From contig DBZX01000061.1 of assembly GCA_002311335.1 (NCBI GenBank), positions 1 through 29,040 on the forward strand: a stretch of 29,040 bases of DNA, written 5' to 3'. Below are positions 8,070 to 16,424 of this stretch, piece after piece. A program made the translations under genes and the position numbers. How positions within the stretch are numbered: position 1 is the stretch's first letter; each line of letters opens with the position of its first letter. This DNA comes from a bacterium UBP10_UBA1149. Lineage in GTDB: Bacteria; Desulfobacterota; Binatia; UBA1149. The notes beneath the pieces were generated by a model that worked only from the letters and a program-made list of their open reading frames with translations, made no database searches and was not told where the DNA came from.

Positions 8070-9243
8070 CCAACAGGTCGTACAGGGTGTTGCGTTGCCG
8101 GGGCTCTCTTCCCCGCGACATGATCATGCTCCTGAGTTCTTCGGCCGAAGTGTACTCTCCCGAATCCGCACCCGCTTCGCGCGAGATGCTCTCTTCCATC
8201 AGCGTGCCGCCAACATCATTGCAACCCGCGTCCAGACTCAGGGTTGCCAACTCGCGACCGAGCTTGACCCAGGAACTCTGCAGGTTATCAACCAGCCCGT
8301 CCAGCATCAGCCGGCTGGTTGCGTACACTGCTATATCGAGACGCCCCTGTGGCACCGGGGATACCAGCCCCTCGGCGTAAAGCTGAGTGTTCTGCCAGAT
8401 AAAACGCAATGGCACGAACTCGCTGAGTCCACCGGTGTTGCGCTGGATGCTGCGCAGCACTTCAATGTGTTCGGCCATGTGCCGTGGTGTTTCCAGGTGA
8501 CCGTAGAGCATGGTCGAGGTCGTAGGCAAACCCACCTCGTGGGCGGTAGTCACGATCTCTATCCAACTGGCGGTGTCGAGCTTGTCGTGGGTAAGTATCT
8601 TGCGAATCTCCGGGTCAAAAATTTCCGCCGCGGTACCGGGCATGGTGTTCAAACCCGTTTCGAGCAGTAGCTCGAGATACGGGCGGTAGGCCATTTTCAT
8701 TCGATGGGCGCCGTACTGGATCTCCATCGGCGAAAACGCGTGAATATGAAGGTCGGGATAGGCCTCGCGCACCGCTCGGAGCAGTTGCAGGTAGCCGTCG
8801 TCGGGCATAGCCGGGTTGAGCCCACCCTGCATGCACACCTCGGTAGCCCCCAGCGCCACGCCCTCGCCGATACGGTGGAGAACGTCAGAGACATCGCGGT
8901 CGTAAGCCTGGGGACTGTTCTTGAGGTGGGCGAAGGAGCAGAACTTGCAGCCCACGAAACAAACGTTAGTCCAGTTCACGTTACGGTTGATGACGTAGGT
9001 CACCGTATCGCCTACCGCGCGCCGCCTGAGCTCGTCGGCGACTCCCACGAGGGCGGCCAGCGAATCGCCCTGCAAAGCGAACAGCTCAGTGGCCTCGTCT
9101 ACGGTCGGCGCTCGGCCGGCCAGCGAACGCTCGAGGATGGCAGCAAGGTCGGGTGAAGTGGCCGCCAGGCGGGTTTCGAGATCCCGCTGGTCTACAAACA
9201 AGTGTTCGACTCTTTCAGGTGACTGTTCGGTCTGGTAACTCAT
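7987..9243 (-). CDS. cofH: Fo synthase subunit 2 (radical SAM; CofH)
   Basis: CofH couples L-tyrosine to 5-amino-6-ribitylaminouracil; CofG then closes the deazaflavin ring to Fo. The radical SAM motif CxxxCxxC is at Cys95, Cys99 and Cys102 (NVCFVGCKFCSF), preceded by the VINRNVNWTN strand typical of CofH/MqnC/MqnE-type enzymes. The barrel continues with CMQGGLNP, IHAFSPMEI, PGTAAEI, TSTMLYGH and FVPLRFI, matching CofH rather than the menaquinone enzymes. Length is 418 residues. Its ATG overlaps the cofG stop as ATGA (9240-9243), and its 3' end overlaps cofD. The separate cofG/cofH arrangement differs from the fused FbiC of actinobacteria. Because CofH and MqnC/E are related, the neighbouring cofG, cofD and cofE make the assignment firm. 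Confidence 0.95.
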   Translation of the reverse strand: MSYQTEQSPERVEHLFVDQRDLETRLAATSPDLAAILERSLAGRAPTVDEATELFALQGDSLAALVGVADELRRRAVGDTVTYVINRNVNWTNVCFVGCKFCSFAHLKNSPQAYDRDVSDVLHRIGEGVALGATEVCMQGGLNPAMPDDGYLQLLRAVREAYPDLHIHAFSPMEIQYGAHRMKMAYRPYLELLLETGLNTMPGTAAEIFDPEIRKILTHDKLDTASWIEIVTTAHEVGLPTTSTMLYGHLETPRHMAEHIEVLRSIQRNTGGLSEFVPLRFIWQNTQLYAEGLVSPVPQGRLDIAVYATSRLMLDGLVDNLQSSWVKLGRELATLSLDAGCNDVGGTLMEESISREAGADSGEYTSAEELRSMIMSRGREPRQRNTLYDLLDESDDGHLAGQPTNHPAGGWSGSLPTP

Positions 9244-10454
9244 AGGGCTGCCCCTCCCTGGGCCGCGACCGCCGCGGGCAGGTCCGCAAAGCGTTCAACC
9301 GCCAGTCGCATGTCTGGGTCCAGGAATTCGTCGTTCACGTACTCGGGATAAACCGGCAAGCGGGGCTCGAGTTCGAAACCAAGCCCGGAACAGGTCTGCG
9401 CCAGGTCTTCGAGATGAGGCCAGGGGTCGCCGGGATTAACGTAGTCCGCTGTCACCGGCGAGATGCCACCCCAATCGTTGATGCCGGCATTAACCAGGCG
9501 CGCGTGCCCGTGAGGGCTGAGGTTGGGCGGTGCCTGTATGTTCATCGCTGGTCCCAGCAGCAGCCGGGCGATCGCCACGCAGCGTATGAACTCGTCTTCT
9601 GTCGGCTCCGGAAATCCGCTCATCGGCGTAGAGTCCTTGTGCCTGAAGTTCTGAATGATGACTTCCTGCAGGTGGCCGTACTGCTCGTGTAATCGGCGCA
9701 ATTCGAGCAGGCTCGCGATTCTTTCAGCCTCGGTTTCACCTATGCCCACGAGTAGGCCGCTGGTGAAGGGTATCCGGAGCTTGCCCGCGTCGGCGATCAT
9801 GCTGACCCTTGCCGCCGGGTCCTTGTCAGGCGCGTACTGGTGGGGCATTCCGCGTGCGCGCAAGCGGGGGCTGACATTCTCGAGCATCAAACCGAAGCTC
9901 ACGTTGACCGGTCGCAAGTTGCGCATCTCATCGTGCGAGAGCAGCCCCGCGTTGGTGTGCGGCAGCAGATCGGCTTCGAGGGCCAGCGAGCAGGCAAGTC
10001 CCACGTACTCCGCCGTGCTCGCGGCTCCCCATCGTTCGAGCTCGGCACTGAACCCGCGGAATGCAATCTCGGGTTTGTCGCCAAGGCACATGAGGGCTTC
10101 TATGCAGCCGGCTTCTTTACCCCGTTCAGACCACTGGCGGATCTCGTCAGGGGTCATGGTCCATTCGCCTGCCTCACCGGGATCCCGGCGAAAGGTGCAG
10201 TAGGTACACCTGTCCCGACAGAGATTGGTCACAGGGAGAAAAACCTTGGGCGACCAGGTGAGCACGCGGTCGCGATCACGGTCACGTTGCCGGCAGGCCA
10301 GCTCACAGATCTCTTCGGTCAGAGACCATTCGCGGTCGCCGTCAGCAACCCCGCGGGGACTGCCCGCGTGCAGAAGGGCATAAGCATCGTCGTCGCCCAG
10401 GCGCTCGAAAGCGCGGGCCCTGGCGAGTGCCCTGTCTAAAGGATTGCCGACCAT
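9240..10454 (-). CDS. cofG: 7,8-didemethyl-8-hydroxy-5-deazariboflavin (Fo) synthase subunit 1 (CofG)
   Basis: CofG is the radical SAM enzyme that cyclises the CofH product into Fo, the F420 chromophore. The motif CxxxCxxC is at Cys79, Cys83 and Cys86 (VTNLCRDRCTYCTF). Later segments such as GLMLENVSP, PFTSGLLVGIGET, VIIQNFRHK and the C-terminal NDWGGISPVTADYVNP are characteristic of CofG. Length (404 residues) is slightly more than many CofG proteins because of an N-terminal helical extension (about 1-70) resembling the corresponding region of FbiC. ATG 10454 has no clear Shine-Dalgarno. It is the first gene of the F420 run; the response regulator ends 76 bases upstream on the same strand, so it may have its own promoter or be read through. 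Confidence 0.96.
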   Translation of the reverse strand: MVGNPLDRALARARAFERLGDDDAYALLHAGSPRGVADGDREWSLTEEICELACRQRDRDRDRVLTWSPKVFLPVTNLCRDRCTYCTFRRDPGEAGEWTMTPDEIRQWSERGKEAGCIEALMCLGDKPEIAFRGFSAELERWGAASTAEYVGLACSLALEADLLPHTNAGLLSHDEMRNLRPVNVSFGLMLENVSPRLRARGMPHQYAPDKDPAARVSMIADAGKLRIPFTSGLLVGIGETEAERIASLLELRRLHEQYGHLQEVIIQNFRHKDSTPMSGFPEPTEDEFIRCVAIARLLLGPAMNIQAPPNLSPHGHARLVNAGINDWGGISPVTADYVNPGDPWPHLEDLAQTCSGLGFELEPRLPVYPEYVNDEFLDPDMRLAVERFADLPAAVAAQGGAAL

Positions 10455-10530
10455 TTCTATCGCTGATAGTAGAGCAATCCACTGCTCTTGCCCAACCCCG
10501 AAAGCCCTGCCGGGGGCCGAGCGGCAACTA

Positions 10531-11922
10531 CTACGCCTCGGGCTGCTCTATGCCGAGCTTATCCATGCGGTATTTCAGAATCCGCCTGGTCGTGCCCAGG
10601 GTCCGCGCGGCCCGGGTCTGGTTGTGCCGGGCCCGGCTCAGGGCCTCTTCGATGATGTCCTTTTCAAACTCGTCGACGGCGAGATCGAGGCTCTTGCGTC
10701 CATCGAGCACCATCTGCCGCGTGCCCGGTCCCGCCGTAGACGGCCCCGCCGTCATATCAGGCGGCAGGCTGTTGACCCCGATCTCATCGCAGTCCGGCGC
10801 CAGCACGAGGGTTCTCTCGATCACGTTCTCCAGTTCGCGCACGTTACCCGGCCAGGGATAGCCGAGCAGTTGTTCTACTGTATCCTGGCCCAGGGTCCGC
10901 GGGGGCAGACCGTGCTCTTTGGTTTTCTTTTCGACAAAGTGGCGAATCAGCAGCGGAATGTCTTCTGGCCTGTCGCGCAGGGGAGGAAGGGTGACCGTGA
11001 CCACGTTCAATCGGTAGAAGAGGTCGGCCCTGAAGGTGCCCTCTTCTATGAGCTTGCGAAGGTCCCTGTGGGTGGCCGCAACCACGCGCACGTCCACTTG
11101 CAAGGGGCCCGAGCCGCCTACCCGCATGATCTCGCCTTCTTCGAGCACCCTCAGTAACTTGGCTTGCAAGGACGGGCTCATCTCGCCGATTTCGTCAAGG
11201 AACAGGGTGCCCTTGTCAGCGATTTCGAACTGGCCGATCTTTTTTGCCGACGCGTCGGTGAACGAACCTTTCTCGTGACCGAACAGTTCGCTCTCGAGCA
11301 GGTTGTCGGGAATCGCCGCGCAATTTATGGTGACCAGGGTCTCACTGGCCCGCGGGCTGTTGTAATGAATGGCCTTGGCGATGAGTTCTTTGCCGGTGCC
11401 CGACTCGCCGCTGATGAGCACCGTGGTCTTGAGCGGGGCCACTCGCCCCACGGTATTGAAGACGTCCTGCATCAGGGATGATTCGCCTATCATGTTGTCC
11501 ACGGAGTATTGAGAACCAACTTCACTGCGAAGCTGATCAACCTCGCGAAGCAGATCGGCATTTTTGATCGCACGCGAGGCAACCATGCGTAGCTCGTCCA
11601 CATCGAAGGGCTTGGTGATGTAGTCAAAGGCTCCCAGTTTCATGGCCTTCACCGCCGTGCGCACCGTCTTCGTGGCCGTCAACATGACCACGGGCAGCTC
11701 GCTATCGCCCTCGCGAATGTGCTCGAGTACTTCGAGCCCGTCGATACCCGGCATGAGTATGTCAAGAAAGGCGAGGGCGGGGCTGTTTTCTTTCAACCAC
11801 TCGATGGCGTCTTCGCCACAGGGCTGGGTCACCGTCTCCCAATCGTCCTTGAGTACCATGCGCACCGATTCGCGTACGCCAGCCTCGTCATCAACTATCA
11901 GAACTACCGGTTTGCCTGTCAT
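10531..11922 (-). CDS. NtrC-family sigma-54-dependent response regulator
   Basis: A 463-residue regulator with three domains. The receiver (about 5-120) has the acidic pair Asp11/Asp12, phosphoacceptor Asp54 (LAFLDILMPG), Thr/Ala in MLTAT and Lys in ITKPFD. The AAA+ domain (about 145-375) has Walker A GESGTGKE (172-179), Walker B GTLFLDEIG (238-246), and the RADLFYRL and WPGNVRELEN blocks. A Fis-type helix-turn-helix follows (about 430-460, NQTRAARTLGTTRRILKYRM). The sigma-54 contact loop reads GSFTDA (219-224) instead of the canonical GAFTGA. It would activate sigma-54 promoters when phosphorylated. The start overlaps the end of the upstream chimera gene by 32 bases; the partner kinase is very probably the membrane kinase two genes upstream. 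The layout resembles PrsK/PrsR pairs, but no exosortase gene is in the window. Confidence 0.95.
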   Translation of the reverse strand: MTGKPVVLIVDDEAGVRESVRMVLKDDWETVTQPCGEDAIEWLKENSPALAFLDILMPGIDGLEVLEHIREGDSELPVVMLTATKTVRTAVKAMKLGAFDYITKPFDVDELRMVASRAIKNADLLREVDQLRSEVGSQYSVDNMIGESSLMQDVFNTVGRVAPLKTTVLISGESGTGKELIAKAIHYNSPRASETLVTINCAAIPDNLLESELFGHEKGSFTDASAKKIGQFEIADKGTLFLDEIGEMSPSLQAKLLRVLEEGEIMRVGGSGPLQVDVRVVAATHRDLRKLIEEGTFRADLFYRLNVVTVTLPPLRDRPEDIPLLIRHFVEKKTKEHGLPPRTLGQDTVEQLLGYPWPGNVRELENVIERTLVLAPDCDEIGVNSLPPDMTAGPSTAGPGTRQMVLDGRKSLDLAVDEFEKDIIEEALSRARHNQTRAARTLGTTRRILKYRMDKLGIEQPEA

Positions 11923-13588
11923 CTACCTCATCCTCCACCGCCCTTGGCAGTTTCCACGTCAGCCTTGATCCATCCTTGGTATTGGTCACACCGAGGTCAC
12001 CCCCGTTACGCCTGCTCAGTTCACGGGCCAGCGCCAGTCGCCACGAAGCCGGCGGGCCACCTCCCGAAGTCATGCCAGCCAGGGCCGCGAGCTGCCCTGA
12101 ACCACCCGGTACGTCGACCACCATCGCTCCCTCGTCGCTTACGGTCACCATTGCCGCGGAGCCGCGCGGCAGGGTTTCAACAACGGCGTCCACGATGCAA
12201 TCGATGGCAAAACAGAGCTGTTGCAGGTCGGCCTCTACGCGCCAGCCCCGCGGCAGATCGATGTGTACCGCTGCGCGGGCCTCGTCGCCCCGGTCGACGA
12301 GCGCGTGCTCAAACAACTCAGCCACGTCAGCCGTTATCGGGTCGGGAAGCGAAAACCCTTCGTACTCGACCAGCGTGTCAACGATGTCGCTCAAGCGATC
12401 ACAGGCCCCCCTGGCCAGGCGCGCGAGTTCGTTGTCTTCGGGCGCAATCGAACTGAAGGTTTTAAGTGTCGTCAGCGGATTTCGCAGGTCATGGGCCAGG
12501 TGTGCAAGCAGCTGTTCCAAGGGTAGAGATTCGCCGATATCGCTACCGCCAACACTTTCCGCGTCGACGCGGGCCGGAGCGGGAATCGACTGCAAGGTCG
12601 GACGGATCGCGCGCTCGACTCCGAACACGATGTCTTCGGCCTCCAGCTCACGACGCCCGCCGGGCTCGCAGAGCAACAACGCACGACTCCTGCGCAGCAC
12701 GACTTCGAGCTCGGTAGTGTTGCCCGGCCAGGCGTAAGCCTGCAGGCGTTCGGCAGCCGATGCAGCCAGGCCGAAGGGAGCGCCGCCGGAATTCTCAAAA
12801 GCGGCGAGCATTGCCCGCGCGAGCTCCGGTATACAGAAGGTCTGCTCCCTGAGCGGAGGCAGCAGGGCCGTGAGCCCAGCCACTCTGTAGTAAAGTGCCA
12901 TTGCGAGTCGGCCGTCGGTAGCGAGGCTCTCAGGGCTCTCGGCCATGCCGGCGACCACGCCCAAGCCTGAAACCGCCAGCAGGACCGCCAGTTGTTCTTG
13001 TTCTGCGTGGCTGCGCCGCTCGATATCGGGCAGGTAGACCACACCCCGCTCGCAAGCTGCGATCAGACCGGCCGCGTCTGAAGCGGCCGTGACGACGCTG
13101 AACTCGCTGTCGGGTCCTCGTAAAGCAGCCAACGCCGCGGCCACGTTTTCTTTACCTACACCGGGTTCTCCCACCAGCACGAGCGGGACCTGGCCGGCAG
13201 CGGCTTGCTTGAGGACGGGTTCGGCGTGGGCCGGAATCCAGGGAAAAGACAGCCACGCGGCTGGTGCTGTCTCTTCGCCAACGCGGCCACCTGAGCAAAG
13301 CCTGGTCACGGCCGCGCTCAACTCAAAGAGGGGAAAGGGGTGCAGCAGCACTTCCCGACCCGGGCCTTCCAGCGAGCTGCCCCGGGCTGCGCTATCAACC
13401 AGAAGCAGCAACGGCGCCGAGCTGGTGATCTCGACAGCGGCAGAGTCACAGCAATTGACCACCACAGCGTCGGCGTCCGCTGAAGCGGCCGGATCGGCTG
13501 ATCTGCGCAACGTCCAGCCCTCGGGCAGTACTTCCTCTACGGCAACCACGAAACGCCCGGGGGAGTCCAGGAGCAGCAGCTCAGGCAT
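11891..13588 (-). CDS. Chimeric, catalytically degraded receiver/AAA+/histidine-kinase-like protein
   Basis: About 565 residues, counted here from the longer open-frame start at 13606. Residues about 7-105 are receiver-like, with HPFPLFEL where KPFDxxEL would be. Residues about 120-335 resemble a sigma-54 AAA+ domain: Walker A GEPGVGKE (146-153), LYYRVAGLTALLPPLREQ (238-255) and AYAWPGNTTELEVVLRRS (290-307). The Walker B equivalent is GVVYLPDIE and the GAFTGA loop region is missing. A kinase H-box AHDLRNPLTTLKTF follows (His372). The C-terminal HATPase-like region keeps the fold pattern but lacks the N-box Asn and the G1 and G2 boxes. There is no DNA-binding domain. The chosen ATG 13588 overlaps the kinase stop as ATGCCTGA. 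A scaffold or phosphotransfer modulator of the flanking pair is inference. Confidence 0.75.
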   Translation of the reverse strand: MPELLLLDSPGRFVVAVEEVLPEGWTLRRSADPAASADADAVVVNCCDSAAVEITSSAPLLLLVDSAARGSSLEGPGREVLLHPFPLFELSAAVTRLCSGGRVGEETAPAAWLSFPWIPAHAEPVLKQAAAGQVPLVLVGEPGVGKENVAAALAALRGPDSEFSVVTAASDAAGLIAACERGVVYLPDIERRSHAEQEQLAVLLAVSGLGVVAGMAESPESLATDGRLAMALYYRVAGLTALLPPLREQTFCIPELARAMLAAFENSGGAPFGLAASAAERLQAYAWPGNTTELEVVLRRSRALLLCEPGGRRELEAEDIVFGVERAIRPTLQSIPAPARVDAESVGGSDIGESLPLEQLLAHLAHDLRNPLTTLKTFSSIAPEDNELARLARGACDRLSDIVDTLVEYEGFSLPDPITADVAELFEHALVDRGDEARAAVHIDLPRGWRVEADLQQLCFAIDCIVDAVVETLPRGSAAMVTVSDEGAMVVDVPGGSGQLAALAGMTSGGGPPASWRLALARELSRRNGGDLGVTNTKDGSRLTWKLPRAVEDEVDDRQTGSSDS

Positions 13589-15758
13589 GGATGAGGCCCT
13601 CGGCATAAAAGTTGTCGGCTGCCTGTTCGAGAGCCGGCGAATCGACAGGCAGGGTTATGGTAAAGGTCGTACCCTTGCCGGGCGTGCTGTCGACGGCGAC
13701 CGAGCCACCGTGATTGAGTACCAGCTGCCTGGCGATCGCGAGTCCGAGCCCGGTGCCCTCTGACCTGGTGGTAAAAAACGGTTCGAAGGCCTGCTCGACC
13801 TGCTCTTCGCTCATGCCGCAGCCATCGTCAGAGATCGTAAGCGTGGCTGCTTCGGAGCCGTTGATCCACCCACGCCCGGTACTCACCGTGACACGGCCCT
13901 TGTTCCTGTTTTCGCAGGCCTGTATCGCGTTGTGGACTATGTTGACGAGGACCTGGTTGATCTTATCCTCGTCGGCGATAATGGGAGGAATTGACGCGTC
14001 GGTTTCGATACTGAGCGAGACCCCGCTCTTTCTCGCGTGGCTTTCCAGCAACGTCGCTACCCGTTCGACCAGCTCGTCAAGGTTCAGCGGGTTTCGCTCG
14101 TGCGTGGCCGGGCGAGCAAAAGTAAGAAGCTCGTTCACCAGGGCGGTGATGCGATCGACCTCGGATAACGCCAGGTTGAGAAAGGATTCCCTGTACTCTT
14201 CGTCGAGGTAACGTTCGGGCAGAAGCTGCGTAAAGGTTCGTATCGAAACCAGCGGGTTGCGAATTTCGTGCGCGAGTACGGCGGCCATCGTGCCGATGGT
14301 GGCCAAACGCTCGGAGTGCTGCAACACCTCGTTGCTGCGCGCCAGTGCTTCGTTCAAGCGGACGCTGAGAACGGCCACCGCCAGTTGCCCGGCCAGGGCG
14401 TCGAGCAGCTCGAGGTCGTGGCGAGAAAATATCCGCGCGTCGCGTCGCGGACCGAGCAGCATCAAGCCCACGAACTGTTCACGCGCGACCAGCGGCACGA
14501 CCACGTCACTCTCGTGGCGTTCCATTTCGACACAGCCCTGCGCAGCCAGTGACAGCGGCGCGGCGGCTTGTTCGGCTTCTTCGCGCACAGCCGGGGCGCG
14601 CAATGACAACGCCCAGCCTGCCACCGGGTTGCCGGTCTCCAATTCCTCGGGCCAGTGTCCCCCGTGAGGCCGAGCCCCGTGGAGGACGTAGTGTCCCTTG
14701 CCTTTCTCCAGGTAGATCGCGCAGGAAGCCACGCCGTGCCTCGACGCCAGGGTCCGGGCAACTCGCGACACCATCTCATCGGTGTCGCGAAGCAAGCAAA
14801 GCTCCCGGCTCAATTCCATGACAGCGTCGCGATGTCCGCGACCACCGTCGAGCAGCGACTTCTCGATACGACTGCCCGCGCGTTCCGAGAGGCGGGGGTA
14901 GAGGAGAATGCCGCCCACCAGCAGTCCGCACGCGAGCAGCGAGAACCGCGGTGATACCTGGCCGAAGCTCGCTTCCTGGCCCAGCGCGAGCAGCACCCAG
15001 CAGACGGAGCCCACCGCGGCCAGCACCGCCGAGTTGGCAAGAGTTCGCGCGAGAGCCTGGTCGAGGTCCATCAAGCGATGGCGAAAAAACGCAAATGACA
15101 TCAACCACGCCAAGGCGATGCTGCCCGTAGAACCCACGAGGTAGCCAGAAGCCCAGGACGCGGTCCAGTCTGCCGGCGCTGAAAAGCGCAAAAAGCCATG
15201 CGCAGCACAAACCCAGGCCAGGCCGGCCCCGAGGCGCAGGTAGCGGGCCTGGTTGCGCTTGAGGCCCACGTTTTCACCAGCGGCAGTATGCAGCGAGAGA
15301 AACAACACGGCGACCACCAGCATCACGTAGACGGGAACCAGGCCGCCCATGGGGCCGGCCACCAGGATCCAGCGAACTTCGCCGCTGCCGGCGGTCACCG
15401 CCTGCACACCACCCACGGTGGCCGCGGCGTAGGTAGAGGCAACCAACGCGATCGCCCCCGCGTAAGCAGCGTAGAGCGTCGGTTTTTCGGGCGTGCCGAA
15501 AAGCAGCCGTACCGTGTGGAGAAAAAGCAACGGCGCCAGGATGGTTCCCAGCAGGAGCTGTTCCGACCAGGCCCTGGCCGCGAGTTCGGAAAGCGGCCGC
15601 GTAAGGGCAAAGGCGCCCACGTTGGCTATTACCATCGCCAGGCAGAAGGCAAAGAAAAGCTGGTGAAGAAGCCGGCCGGGCCGACGCGCGAAGACAAGCA
15701 CGCCCAGGAACAGGTGGAATGCCGCCGCTGCAAGGGGGAGTGCGCTGACCGCGGTCAC
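13581..15758 (-). CDS. Membrane sensor histidine kinase with GAF domain (PrsK-like architecture)
   Basis: A 725-residue kinase starting at GTG 15758, chosen because GGAGG lies seven bases upstream; the open frame runs on to 15869 but that part looks non-coding. The first 290 residues hold about eight hydrophobic segments. A GAF-like domain follows (about 320-465), then an H-box LAHEIRNPLVSIRTF with phosphoacceptor His497. The ATPase domain has the N-box (VNIVHNAIQA), G1 (DDGCGM), F-box (FEPFFTT) and G2 (GTGLGLAI), all intact. It should autophosphorylate and pass phosphate to the NtrC-type regulator encoded two genes downstream. The multi-TM plus GAF layout resembles PrsK kinases, though assignment to that family is tentative. 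Its stop overlaps the start of the chimera gene. Confidence 0.92.
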   Translation of the reverse strand: MTAVSALPLAAAAFHLFLGVLVFARRPGRLLHQLFFAFCLAMVIANVGAFALTRPLSELAARAWSEQLLLGTILAPLLFLHTVRLLFGTPEKPTLYAAYAGAIALVASTYAAATVGGVQAVTAGSGEVRWILVAGPMGGLVPVYVMLVVAVLFLSLHTAAGENVGLKRNQARYLRLGAGLAWVCAAHGFLRFSAPADWTASWASGYLVGSTGSIALAWLMSFAFFRHRLMDLDQALARTLANSAVLAAVGSVCWVLLALGQEASFGQVSPRFSLLACGLLVGGILLYPRLSERAGSRIEKSLLDGGRGHRDAVMELSRELCLLRDTDEMVSRVARTLASRHGVASCAIYLEKGKGHYVLHGARPHGGHWPEELETGNPVAGWALSLRAPAVREEAEQAAAPLSLAAQGCVEMERHESDVVVPLVAREQFVGLMLLGPRRDARIFSRHDLELLDALAGQLAVAVLSVRLNEALARSNEVLQHSERLATIGTMAAVLAHEIRNPLVSIRTFTQLLPERYLDEEYRESFLNLALSEVDRITALVNELLTFARPATHERNPLNLDELVERVATLLESHARKSGVSLSIETDASIPPIIADEDKINQVLVNIVHNAIQACENRNKGRVTVSTGRGWINGSEAATLTISDDGCGMSEEQVEQAFEPFFTTRSEGTGLGLAIARQLVLNHGGSVAVDSTPGKGTTFTITLPVDSPALEQAADNFYAEGLIHA

Positions 15759-15998
15759 CCGCGTTCCTCCCTGCTTGCGACTAACGCCGCTGCTGCTTTC
15801 AGCTCTACGCCCACCCAGACCCCTCAGCGGTTTACCGACCAGCCTGTCGGCAACACCCAGCGGCCCCAAGATGCCGCCCTAGAGACAAGATACAGTCCAA
15901 AGCTGTACACGGCAATAGGGCCGCGACAGTAAGACACCGTTCAGGTGTTGTTTTTTGGGGACATCCGCGAGGTCGAGGGTTCTACGATTGCCCGCACA
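15759..15998 (-). other. 240-base intergenic region upstream of the kinase gene
   Basis: No convincing gene is seen between the kinase start and the two-TM protein stop. It holds the kinase ribosome binding site (GGAGG) and an imperfect hairpin (15934-15948, five pairs). On the plus strand a T-run follows the hairpin, but no plus-strand gene precedes it. A promoter for the three-gene signalling set should lie here if it is not read from the upstream gene, but I cannot pick one confidently. Confidence 0.4.
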
Positions 15999-16328
15999 CT
16001 AACGTACAGGCACCAGCCAGCGGCGAAGCAAGGCTGCCGAGGAGAGCAGTAGCCCGAGAAGCACGAATAACTTGCCGCCACTGGCGACTACCCTGTACTG
16101 CTCACGTTTGCCCAGGGCGTTCTCGTATACCGCGTCGCTTTCGTCCGAATCGTGCAGCAGAGACGCGGTGTCGGTAGCAGTGACCCGTACGGCCGGGTTG
16201 AGCGCCCGTACCGCGGCAATGTCATCGCCGTACTGGGATACCTTGGAAAGACCCATCCACCAGTTGCCCGCTCCGAGGAGGAAAAACGCGACGCCCAGCG
16301 CCAGTACCCGGGATGACCTGCGTTGCAC
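15999..16328 (-). CDS. Hypothetical small membrane protein, two transmembrane segments
   Basis: A 109-residue protein with a hydrophobic segment at about 9-28 (VLALGVAFFLLGAGNWWMGL) and another at about 85-101 (KLFVLLGLLLSSAALLRRW). Between them is a roughly 55-residue acidic loop rich in Asp, Ser and Thr. The Arg-rich N-terminus and Arg-containing C-terminus suggest both ends are cytoplasmic and the loop periplasmic. I do not recognise the family. It is divergent from lipB and upstream of the kinase gene on the same strand, separated by 240 bases. No link to the kinase beyond position can be shown. Confidence 0.6.
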   Translation of the reverse strand: MQRRSSRVLALGVAFFLLGAGNWWMGLSKVSQYGDDIAAVRALNPAVRVTATDTASLLHDSDESDAVYENALGKREQYRVVASGGKLFVLLGLLLSSAALLRRWLVPVR

Positions 16329-16424
16329 AGGGTAATATTAGCCTCTCGGGCGGGTTTATACCAAGGCCCGGACGGGCCAACAGCACCGCTTGAGAGGCAG
16401 AAACGGCCGCGCTAGGTTTGAGCG

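Noticed and set aside
10471..10488. Inverted repeat AGAGCA/TGCTCT between the response regulator and cofG
   Set aside because: Six pairs with no T-run on the transcribed strand; too weak to call a terminator, and its operator role is unsupported.
15759..15869. N-terminal extension of the histidine kinase by 37 codons
   Set aside because: The GTG at 15758 has an excellent GGAGG seven bases upstream and begins directly before the first hydrophobic segment; the extension is Arg/Gly-rich and unlike the family.
15934..15956. Plus-strand hairpin plus T-run resembling an intrinsic terminator
   Set aside because: No plus-strand gene precedes it and the stem is only five pairs; on the minus strand it lacks a T-run.
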